From Clostridium_T sp040217795 (GTDB lineage Bacteria; Bacillota; Clostridia; Clostridiales; Clostridiaceae), in contig JBEHWK010000171.1 in the NCBI GenBank assembly GCA_040217795.1, positions 1 to 6,471 of the forward strand: a stretch of DNA of 6,471 nucleotides, given 5' to 3'. Positions 1 to 5,215 of the stretch are shown one piece after another. A model generated the notes under the pieces. That model was not told the origin of the DNA. It saw nothing but the letters and a program-made list of their open reading frames with translations, and ran no database searches. The position numbers and the translations under genes are program-made. Every line of letters starts with the position of its first letter. Within the stretch, counting starts at the first letter, position 1.

Positions 1-120
1 TAATTTTCTTTTATTCTGCTCTATTTTGGAAATCTGGGATTGTGACAACCCTGCCAGTTCTGCCAGTTTATATTGCGACATCTGCTTTTTTTCTCTCATG
101 TCTTTTATCTTGTTACCCAC
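1..120 (-). CDS. XRE-family HTH repressor, N-terminus only (cut by left window edge)
   Basis: The first 40 codons of a minus-strand gene are visible, starting from GTG at 120-118. AAAGGAGT (129-136) lies nine bases upstream and fixes that start. Residues about 4-40 form a canonical lambda-repressor-like HTH: a first helix, then MSQYKLAELAG and SQSQISKIEQ, the usual scaffold and recognition helices. The rest of the protein is outside the window, so it cannot be told whether a peptidase, Abi or dimerisation domain follows. It is transcribed away from the regulator at 294 and shares the YKLAE and SQS.ISKIE blocks with it, so the two may bind related operators. By position next to an integrase operon it is most likely the CI/ImmR-type repressor of a prophage or integrative element. 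The HTH assignment is firm; the role is inferred. Confidence 0.85.
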   Translation of the reverse strand, partial: MGNKIKDMREKKQMSQYKLAELAGLSQSQISKIEQNKRKL

Positions 121-152
121 CAGTTAAGACTCCTTTCATCATCTTTGATACC

Positions 153-181
153 ATTATAGACTTAAGCCACATGTTGTGCAA
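153..181 (-). promoter_or_regulatory. Promoter of the left XRE repressor gene
   Basis: Read on the minus strand, there is a perfect TATAAT -10 box (158-153) and a poor -35 box, TTGCAC (181-176), separated by 17 bases. Transcription would begin near 146, just ahead of the SD at 129-136. The weak -35 would make the promoter easy to regulate. The palindrome at 177-191 covers the -35 box. Confidence 0.55.
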
Positions 182-191
182 TTCTATTGCA
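177..191. promoter_or_regulatory. Putative operator, 15-bp palindrome
   Basis: TGCAAT-TCT-ATTGCA is a perfect inverted repeat with 6-bp arms and a 3-bp centre. It covers the -35 box of the minus-strand repressor promoter. Size and position suit a dimeric XRE repressor or Cro-like protein. It shares the AATTCTA core with the palindrome at 260-275. Binding is inferred only from position and symmetry. Confidence 0.45.
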
Positions 192-242
192 GACTTATTT
201 AATTAACTTAACTTCCTGTTTCTTCCATTTTCTTAAAATTAC

Positions 243-271
243 TTGAAATAATTCTGTATTAGAATTATAAT
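243..271 (+). promoter_or_regulatory. Promoter of the XRE regulator-integrase operon
   Basis: TTGAAA (243-248) and TATAAT (266-271) are separated by 17 bases, giving a near-consensus sigma-A promoter. The predicted transcription start, near 278, is immediately upstream of the SD at 281-287. It would drive the regulator at 294 and the integrase at 772, since only 25 bases separate those genes. Confidence 0.7.
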
Positions 272-275
272 TCTA
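260..275. promoter_or_regulatory. Putative operator over the -10 box, 16-bp palindrome
   Basis: TAGAATTATAATTCTA is a perfect 16-bp palindrome that contains the whole -10 box of the rightward promoter. A further ATTCT at 251-255 forms a second inverted repeat with the AGAAT at 261-265. A repressor bound here would block RNA polymerase directly. Either of the two XRE proteins is a candidate ligand. The AT-rich promoter makes some symmetry likely by chance, but 16 of 16 is notable. Confidence 0.5.
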
Positions 276-293
276 GCTAAAGAGGTGAATACT

Positions 294-746
294 ATGGATA
301 CAAGGAAAAAGATTAAGCAAACCAGAGTAGAAAAAGGTATATCTACTTATAAATTAGCAGAAATTATTACTAAAAACGGTTTTAAGATAAGCCAGTCAGC
401 TATCAGCAAAATAGAAAACGGTAACAAGAAAATAGATGTTGAAGTTCTTGATGAAATTGCGAAAGCTCTTGAGGTAAATGTAAGCGAATTCTTGGAGGAT
501 ACCATCATACAAACAATTGACCCGCTTGATTTATTTGCCGGCCCTGGAAAGTTATTCAGCTATCCGGATGATGAAAGCAGGTTAAGAGCCATTAATTGCA
601 TAAATTATTTAATGGAAGCTGCTGGAGTTGATGAGGAAAAAAGAGAAAAAAGGGTAAATTCACTTGCTGATTATGAACTTGATATCTTAATAACCGAATT
701 ATTGAAAATACTGGAGTATGAACTATTTAAGTTAAAAAAATTGTAA
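294..746 (+). CDS. XRE-family transcriptional regulator with a helical C-terminal domain
   Basis: This 150-residue protein starts at ATG 294. AGAGGTG at 281-287 is its SD; an in-frame GTG at 285 lies inside that SD and is rejected as the start. Residues about 3-66 are an XRE HTH: STYKLAEI then SQSAISKIENGNKKI, followed by the typical tail VLDEIAKALEVNVSEFL. Compared with the standard fold there are two or three extra residues in the turn before the recognition helix (TKNGFKISQSA). Residues about 70-90 form a linker rich in G, P and F. Residues about 92-150 look all-helical and charged, and probably serve oligomerisation or ligand sensing; I do not recognise the family. It is co-transcribed with the integrase and divergent from another XRE gene, so it likely acts as the Cro-like or activating arm of a mobile-element switch. 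Confidence 0.85.
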   Translation: MDTRKKIKQTRVEKGISTYKLAEIITKNGFKISQSAISKIENGNKKIDVEVLDEIAKALEVNVSEFLEDTIIQTIDPLDLFAGPGKLFSYPDDESRLRAINCINYLMEAAGVDEEKREKRVNSLADYELDILITELLKILEYELFKLKKL

Positions 747-771
747 ACAACTACAGGAAGGGGTAAATTTC

Positions 772-2226
772 ATGGCAGCTATTGAAAAACGGGGAGAAAA
801 CTCTTATAGACTTACTGTATCTTGCGGATATAACAAGAATAATAAAAAGGTAGTTAAACGTAAAACTATAGACTTATCAGGCATTAAACCAAATAAACGT
901 GAAGCTGAAGCATACAGGCAATGGATCCTGTTTAAGGAAGAGGTTGAAAAGGGCACTTTCCTGGATTCCGGAAAGATCACCTTTGAGGACTTCATTGAAA
1001 AATGGCTGAAGGACTATGCAGAACCCAACCTGGCACCTAAAACATTATTCAGATACAAGGAACTCCTTAACTCCAGAATCATTCCAGCTATGGGACACAT
1101 AAAACTAAATAAGCTGCAGCCTACCCACTTGACTGAATTTTATAACAACCTCAGAGAAAAAGGCATAAGACTTGATGCAACCTACATTCCAAAGGATAAT
1201 TTCAAGGAACGTGTCAATGTACTAGGCTTTACCTTTGACGATATCTTAGCCAAAGCAGACATTAAACTCAGGACTCTGAATAACACTAAGCTTGGCAGAA
1301 GTGTTCAGGCAGCTACCGCAAAAAAGATATGTTCAGCTCTTGAAATTGACATGAACATATTATTTGAGCCTAAAGGTGATGAAAAGGGCTTGTCAGAAAA
1401 GACAATATCCCATCACCACAGAGTTATATCAAGCATCCTGACCACTGCTGTGCAATGGGGATTTATAATGAATAATCCTGCTGCAAGAGTTAAAGCTCCA
1501 AAGGTAGAAAGGAAGGAAGGAAAACATTTCGACATTGAACAGACCCAATACATCCTGGAACTTATAGAAAAAGAGCCCATAAAATACAGAACCATGATTA
1601 CATTGGCCATATACGGCGGCATGAGAATGGGCGAACTATCCGGACTGGAATGGTCTGATGTAAACTTTGAAAACAATACATTATCCATCAACAAAGCATT
1701 GCAATACCTGCCTAAAATAGGCACCTTTACAAAATCCACAAAGAACCTGTCCAGCAACAGGGTCATTGCTCTGCCAAACAGTGTAATGGCACTGCTGCGT
1801 GAATACAAGGTATGGCAAAATGCTGAAAAGGCAAAACTGGATAATCTATGGACCGGGGATTGTGACAATATATTCACAAACAAAGAAGGAAATCCTATAT
1901 TCCCAAATACCATAAGCAGATGGTTTTTAGAATTTATAAGAAGGCACAATGAATCCATAAAAAATGATTCCAAAATAAAGGATGAAGATAAACCTCAATA
2001 TATACTAGAGGAAGTTAATTTCCATGGATTAAGGCATACATCAGCCACATTGTTAATACGACAGGGTGTTGATGTTATTACAGTAAGTAAAAGACTGGGC
2101 CACGCTAAAACATCAACCACCACAGATATTTATGCCCATAGTTTGAAAAAAGCGGACAGTGAAGCTGCCAGCAAACTTGAAAATCTGTTTAATAAATCTG
2201 AACAAGAATCTAAGAAGCAAGGATAA
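772..2226 (+). CDS. int: Tyrosine recombinase/integrase with an HTH-like insertion in the core-binding domain
   Basis: A site-specific recombinase of 484 residues, longer than the usual 370-400 for phage/ICE integrases. SD AGGAAGGGG (755-763) lies 8 bases before the ATG. Domains: an N-terminal arm-binding beta domain (about 1-62), a SAM-like core-binding domain (about 68-245), and a catalytic domain (about 250-470). Catalytic residues can be read: Arg285 in GGMRMGELSGLEW, a beta-hairpin Lys near 321-324, His418-x-x-Arg421 (HGLRHTSATLL), His444 in RLGH, and the nucleophile Tyr454 in TDIYAH. All are present, so it should be active. Residues about 132-205 interrupt the core-binding domain between LREKG and GLSEKTISHHHR; within them 143-199 resemble a Cro/CI-type HTH (ITAKK-type block TAKKICSALEIDMNILFEP, 182-200). 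It would integrate and, with a directionality factor, excise the element. No xis gene is visible. Confidence 0.95.
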   Translation: MAAIEKRGENSYRLTVSCGYNKNNKKVVKRKTIDLSGIKPNKREAEAYRQWILFKEEVEKGTFLDSGKITFEDFIEKWLKDYAEPNLAPKTLFRYKELLNSRIIPAMGHIKLNKLQPTHLTEFYNNLREKGIRLDATYIPKDNFKERVNVLGFTFDDILAKADIKLRTLNNTKLGRSVQAATAKKICSALEIDMNILFEPKGDEKGLSEKTISHHHRVISSILTTAVQWGFIMNNPAARVKAPKVERKEGKHFDIEQTQYILELIEKEPIKYRTMITLAIYGGMRMGELSGLEWSDVNFENNTLSINKALQYLPKIGTFTKSTKNLSSNRVIALPNSVMALLREYKVWQNAEKAKLDNLWTGDCDNIFTNKEGNPIFPNTISRWFLEFIRRHNESIKNDSKIKDEDKPQYILEEVNFHGLRHTSATLLIRQGVDVITVSKRLGHAKTSTTTDIYAHSLKKADSEAASKLENLFNKSEQESKKQG

Positions 2227-2241
2227 AATTCCTTGCTTCTT
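2212..2241 (+). terminator. Hairpin terminator of the integrase operon
   Basis: AAGAAGCAAGGA (2212-2223) and TCCTTGCTTCTT (2230-2241) form a perfect 12-bp stem with a 6-base loop. The left arm uses the last codons of int, and the stop codon TAA lies in the loop. The T-run after it is short (GGTTT), so termination may be partial. A recombination-related inverted repeat is a less likely alternative. Confidence 0.6.
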
Positions 2242-2409
2242 GGTTTAAGCTATATTATTCTATCGTATCTTTTTATATCATTTGAATCTTATATTTTAGA
2301 AGCAAAAACTACCTGGAGCAACCTGTGCCCCCAACCTAATCCTAAAATATTAATATAATATCAAATACCTGTTATGAACTTGCTGACTTTCATATTAATT
2401 CTTTCAGTG

Positions 2410-2468
2410 ATATACTTTTTATATAAGAAATCATTCTAATTATGAATTTCTTTATATTTAAAGTATAT
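2410..2468. repeat. Long imperfect inverted repeat downstream of int
   Basis: Arms 2410-2434 and 2442-2468 pair over about 22 positions with small bulges around a 7-base loop (TCTAATT). Paired blocks include ATATACTTT with AAGTATAT, ATATAAGAAAT with ATTTCTTTATAT, and TCAT with ATGA. The interval 2242-2515 otherwise shows no gene and no clear tRNA end. Such a structure beside an integrase gene could be an attP arm region, a relic of a small transposable repeat, or a fold in the leader of the next gene. None of these can be chosen from sequence alone. Confidence 0.5.
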
Positions 2469-2515
2469 TGTGATTTATAAGCACAAGCAATTCTAACTGG
2501 GATTTTGTATCAATA

Positions 2516-3040
2516 ATGAATATAGGGGGGGGTTTTATTAATATACAATATGAGTTAAGCAAATCCGATTTTATAGCAGGTAAACTAGAGAATATATATA
2601 AATGTAAAGAATTCAAATCAGATTTGCTCGTAAAAACATATATTGCTCCCTTTATATTATTGTTGGCGAGTACCTTTGTACTAAAAAAAGGAATATTGTT
2701 TTATCTAGAAGTTTATATATTATTCATCATTTTATTCCCAACAATATACAAAGAGGGATTATTAAAAAAAATTAGAAAAAAAGTAAAATATACAATATAT
2801 AAATTTTCAGTGACTTTAGATGATAATGGCATCGAATATGCTACATATACTTACAGAATCAATATAAAATGGTCATCAGTTACTGGAATAGTGGAAACCG
2901 ATAGGTATTTACATGTATATACTGATTCTAAAGAAGAAATATTTATACCCAAAAAGATATTTAAAAATGAGGAAGAAAAGAATCAATTTATAACGGAATT
3001 GACTAACTTTTCAAATAATATGATGAAAAAAAACTTATAA
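2516..3040 (+). CDS. YcxB-like membrane protein
   Basis: A 174-residue protein with two closely spaced hydrophobic segments (about 41-56 and 59-78), a Lys-rich stretch (82-92), and a C-terminal beta-rich cytoplasmic domain (about 95-165). WSSVTGIVETDRYLHVYTD followed by IPKKIF matches the YcxB-like domain pattern (W..i..i.et..y...y.....fiiPK..f). The cellular role of the family is not established. The start is uncertain. ATG 2516 has only a poor SD and adds MNIGGGF, a translation of the eight-G run at 2525-2532. Family members usually begin near INIQYELSK, which would need ATT at 2537 or ATA at 2543, placed just after the G run acting as an SD. It is a single gene, convergent with the toxin locus. 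Whether it belongs to the mobile element or the host is unknown. Confidence 0.75.
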   Translation: MNIGGGFINIQYELSKSDFIAGKLENIYKCKEFKSDLLVKTYIAPFILLLASTFVLKKGILFYLEVYILFIILFPTIYKEGLLKKIRKKVKYTIYKFSVTLDDNGIEYATYTYRINIKWSSVTGIVETDRYLHVYTDSKEEIFIPKKIFKNEEEKNQFITELTNFSNNMMKKNL

Positions 3041-3047
3041 TTAGAGA

Positions 3048-3097
3048 ATAAAAGACTATGTATACCTTATGATTTTTCAAGATATATAGTCTTTTAT
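3048..3097. terminator. Bidirectional terminator between convergent genes
   Basis: The arms ATAAAAGACTAT (3048-3059) and ATAGTCTTTTAT (3086-3097) pair perfectly over 12 bp, and the pairing continues inward for four more pairs with one G-U. The loop is 18 bases. A/T runs on both outer sides provide a U-tract in either direction. It follows the YcxB-like gene by seven bases and also lies downstream of the minus-strand immunity gene. Confidence 0.65.
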
Positions 3098-3196
3098 CAA
3101 CTAACATTTAGGAACTATTTTATAAATAAATTTTTGAATTTCTATAGTTTGTTCAGCTATACTTTTTTAACACAACAAATTTCTTAACAAGTCTCA

Positions 3197-3219
3197 TGGG
3201 AAAGCAGAATATTTTCCCA
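3197..3219. repeat. Small hairpin downstream of the orphan immunity gene
   Basis: TGGGAAA (3197-3203) and TTTCCCA (3213-3219) form a 7-bp stem with a 9-base loop, about 40 bases past the stop of the minus-strand immunity gene. No good U-tract follows on the minus strand, so it may only protect the 3' end. The surrounding 3098-3258 shows no gene. Confidence 0.35.
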
Positions 3220-3258
3220 ACAATTCGGACTTACCTTGAAAGCTTATTCATACACCCC

Positions 3259-3756
3259 CTAACTTCTAACTATATAACAGACATTAAAAAGTATTTTCCC
3301 TCTATCCAATAAACTTAAATATTCTGTAAGTGATATTGCACCACATATTGTTTCTTTATTATGACTTTGATAACTGGCCAATATCATTATCATTTTTATT
3401 GGTGAGCTATTTACTAAATCCTCAACTATCTTCTGAAAATCAATTCTAAATTCATTTTTTATAAGTAAAGGTGTTAAATCATATTTAATATCTTCATCGT
3501 CAATCCAATATGGCATATCAATGTCTTTTTCATCTTTTTCAAAATCAGAATCGCATATAGGAAAAGCATCAAACAAGCCATCATGCTCCTTTACTAGTGA
3601 ATACCAAACCCCTTCAATACTTGTCATGAATGTCCAAATATTATTATATCGATTAAAACCATCTTCTATTTCATTCTTTACTATTATTGAAGTTGGAAAA
3701 TTAATCTTTTTTACTTTATTTTGTTTCATAACTAATAATTTTAAATCGTATGACAT
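3259..3756 (-). CDS. Probable immunity protein of the orphan Rhs toxin
   Basis: A 165-residue, acidic, soluble protein with no signal peptide or membrane segment. ATG at 3756-3754 is preceded by GGGAGG (3766-3761), and the gene begins 16 bases after the stop of the toxin tip, so the two were translated from one message. Negative clusters lie at about 68-92 (SDFEKDEKDID, WIDDEDIKYD), as often found in immunity proteins that bind basic nuclease-like toxins. The C-terminal half has ILASYQSHNKE, then LTEYLSLLDRGKILFNVCYI, which feels like a recurring immunity-type family, but I cannot name it with confidence. The function is inferred from position directly behind a toxin tip, gene size and acidity. 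Unlike the toxin ahead of it, this gene has an intact start, SD and frame, as expected if protection is still selected. Confidence 0.65.
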   Translation of the reverse strand: MSYDLKLLVMKQNKVKKINFPTSIIVKNEIEDGFNRYNNIWTFMTSIEGVWYSLVKEHDGLFDAFPICDSDFEKDEKDIDMPYWIDDEDIKYDLTPLLIKNEFRIDFQKIVEDLVNSSPIKMIMILASYQSHNKETICGAISLTEYLSLLDRGKILFNVCYIVRS

Positions 3757-3772
3757 ATTTCCTCCCTGGAAA

Positions 3773-4294
3773 TCAATGAATAAATGATTGTATATCCCAT
3801 TTTAGCTCAAATGAAGCATTACTTGTTCTTGATACAACTTTCATTAATCCATCTTGATTTAAATGTATATCCAGATTATCTCCAACACGTTTCATTTCCT
3901 TTGGAAATGCTTTCTTTGCCTCAACAAGTATATCCTTCTTTATTTGGTGGAACTCTCCTTTTTTTAGTCCATACTTTTTTTCGATTTGTTTGGCATCATA
4001 ATTTTTATAGGCAGGCTTTCCAGAGCCTTTATCTTTATTATTATTTCCACCACTACTACTATTGTTACCACTAGTTTTTTCAGCTACCTTTTGAGCTGTA
4101 GAAGTTATTTGTGGACCGTATGTAGACAAAATGATATTCATTTCATTTATTATTACCGGAGCATATATGATTGCTACAGTAATTACAGCTGCAACAAGCT
4201 CAGAAACTGCTGGTGCAAATAACACTGCTAAAAAAGTAAATTGTCCATCTAGATCAGTCATATTTGCTACATTGTTTTTGCAATATGAATACAT
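3773..4294 (-). CDS. Orphan Rhs C-terminal toxin tip (truncated, no own start)
   Basis: The first ATG is at 4294, but the frame stays open upstream to 4369 and encodes YSPEWGRFLNADG, the classic end of the Rhs core. The ATG is therefore only an internal Met, and no SD lies at a usable distance. Counting from this Met: MYSYCKNNVANMTDLDG (1-17) ends the conserved core, with DLDG in place of the usual DPxG. Residues 19-56 are strongly hydrophobic, as in segments thought to help toxin entry. Residues 75-95 are a flexible Ser/Gly/Asn linker. Residues 96-173 are a basic, variable tip (IEKKYGLKKGEFHQIKKD, VGDNLDIHL), which is the toxic part. I do not recognise its class; the positive charge would suit a nuclease. 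It looks like a displaced cassette kept downstream of the main rhs gene, followed by its immunity gene, and is probably not expressed on its own. Confidence 0.75.
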   Translation of the reverse strand: MYSYCKNNVANMTDLDGQFTFLAVLFAPAVSELVAAVITVAIIYAPVIINEMNIILSTYGPQITSTAQKVAEKTSGNNSSSGGNNNKDKGSGKPAYKNYDAKQIEKKYGLKKGEFHQIKKDILVEAKKAFPKEMKRVGDNLDIHLNQDGLMKVVSRTSNASFELKWDIQSFIH

Positions 4295-4400
4295 ATTTGC
4301 CGTTAATAGCTCTCCTGAAGCACAAACAATTCCATCAGCATTCAGAAACCTTCCCCACTCCGGACTATACTACGGTGTAACTTGTCGCATATATAAATAC
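4295..4400 (-). pseudogene. Remnant of the Rhs core upstream of the orphan tip
   Basis: Codons 4369-4295 read YSPEWGRFLNADGIVCASGE and then LLTAN, a good match to the Rhs core end. Directly before the YSPEW there is an in-frame TAG (4372-4370). Upstream, a different frame gives FIYATSYT (about 4397-4374), close to the LYY..SRYY motif that precedes YSPEW in Rhs proteins. A small insertion or frameshift therefore separates them. Further upstream no Rhs sequence is recognisable. This marks the break point of the displaced cassette. Confidence 0.6.
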
Positions 4401-4405
4401 GGATT

Positions 4406-4578
4406 TTATAGAAATGTAAGCTTAATCACTTGCTTTTCCAATAATTCTGTATTATATTTCAATCTTTGTGCTCTCTTGGCATTTTCTTTTTTATCTACAT
4501 TATCAACTCTTTAACTATCTAAAACAAGAAACAACCACATATTAAGGCAATTATATTACTATTGCTTTTCCAATTCAA
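4406..4578 (-). pseudogene. Broken small membrane-protein gene, possible
   Basis: A TTG at 4578-4576, preceded by GAGG and a 5-base spacer, opens MNWKSNSNIIALICGCFLF, a plausible N-terminal membrane anchor, ending at TAG 4521-4519. In another frame, 4510-4406 reads a charged, helix-like stretch (VDNVDKKENAKRAQRLKY, then NTELLEKQ) ending in TAA. Joining the two needs one frameshift and passing a TAA at 4513-4511. Together they would make a protein of about 57 residues with a single anchor and a coiled-coil-like tail. The coding look is by eye; a chance arrangement in AT-rich DNA is possible. Confidence 0.3.
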
Positions 4579-4618
4579 TATTTCCTCAAATCTAAATACA
4601 ATCAGCTAACCTTGTTCT

Positions 4619-4987
4619 TTAATTCACCACCCATTTTCCATATATATCAAATTTAACATCTATACTATAGTTGGAACAAAAGAAATTCACCTTAAATGAA
4701 ATGTGTTTTTTATTAATACTAAATTTCCTAAATATATCAATGTTAATATGTATGTGCCAGAACTGTTTACAGTGTTAAGTCCAGTTCTTTCAAATATCTC
4801 ATGGAATTCCTATTGTAAAATATGATGTTTTCACATAGTCATATATCTAATATCCAACGTATCCTAAACTTGCAAGTATACATAGTCCAGCTGTTATAGC
4901 TAATCCTCCTGATATGTATATTGCCCTGTAAGTAATGCTAGAACAAAAACCGTTCTTTTGTTAACATTAATTCTATTATATCTTTCA
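4619..4987 (-). pseudogene. Decayed gene for a small membrane protein
   Basis: Reading the minus strand through several frames gives protein-like segments in collinear order. About 4972-4925 gives NKRTVFVLALLTG. Positions 4918-4850 give a Gly/Ala/Ile/Leu-rich hydrophobic helix (GGLAITAGLCILASLGYVGY). A TAG follows at 4849-4847, and the same frame continues as YDYVKTSYFTIGIP to TGA 4801-4799. Then 4800 onward gives EIFERTGLNTVNSSGTYILT in another frame. Finally, a third frame gives INIDIF, then KVNFFCSNYSIDVKFDIYGK and WVVN, ending at TAA 4621-4619. At least three frameshifts and one stop break it. The original product looks like one or two membrane helices followed by a beta-rich domain. By position it may be a lost cargo or immunity gene of a toxin cassette. 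I do not recognise the family. Confidence 0.45.
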
Positions 4988-4988
4988 T

Positions 4989-5026
4989 GAAAAATAAGCC
5001 CATCAAGCACTATTACTTGTTGGGCT
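4989..5026 (-). terminator. Rho-independent terminator behind the Rhs toxin-immunity pair
   Basis: On the minus strand AGCCCA-A-CAAG (5026-5016) pairs with CTTG-A-TGGGCT (5007-4997): ten pairs with one A-A mismatch and an 8-base loop. It is followed by TATTTTT (4995-4989). It lies 190 bases past the stop of the immunity gene and 25 bases or less past the small remnant ORF at 5042. It would stop transcripts of the main toxin module before they reach the orphan module. Confidence 0.7.
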
Positions 5027-5041
5027 GTCAATCATTGACTA

Positions 5042-5116
5042 CTACATATTAAATTGAACGCTATAAACTGTATTATCTACTGTATAACTTCTCTTGTTTT
5101 TATCACTATTATACAT
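5042..5116 (-). other. Short coding-like remnant just before the terminator
   Basis: ATG at 5116 opens 24 codons (MYNSDKNKRSYTVDNTVYSV, then QFNM) ending in TAG. There is no SD ahead of the ATG, so it is not a convincing gene. The polar, strand-like composition and the position 16 bases before a strong terminator suggest the last codons of a former gene, perhaps an older immunity gene. The remaining bases between 5117 and 5215 show nothing further. Confidence 0.25.
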
Positions 5117-5215
5117 TACAAAAAAATGTTATTTTATCAAGCGATATGTTATATTTTACAATTCTTCCTTACTTGTTTATTCTCTTTGTATTGCATTCAG
5201 TATTAATTTAGTTTT

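Noticed and set aside
285..293. GTG at 285 as the start of the XRE regulator
   Set aside because: The GTG is part of the SD AGAGGTG itself; ATG 294 is correctly spaced from it and begins a normal XRE N-terminus.
804..995. 63-codon minus-strand reading frame at the 5' part of int
   Set aside because: It is antisense to the N-terminal domain of int and has low-complexity, non-protein-like composition.
1413..1973. 186-codon minus-strand reading frame within int
   Set aside because: It lies entirely opposite the catalytic domain of a well-supported integrase, has no SD, and its protein shows no domain pattern.
2300..2350. Possible tRNA or tmRNA 3' end as an attachment site
   Set aside because: The GC-richer patch with GCAACCTGTGCCCCC does not fold as a T-arm and acceptor stem, and no GGTTCGAATCC-like element is present.
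3521..3787. 88-codon plus-strand reading frame
   Set aside because: It is antisense to the immunity gene at 3259-3756, which has an SD and fits the gene order.
3784..4514. Three overlapping plus-strand reading frames (from 3784, 3986 and 4131)
   Set aside because: They are antisense to the orphan Rhs tip and the decayed region. Their products are Tyr/Ile/Phe-rich and lack SD sites.
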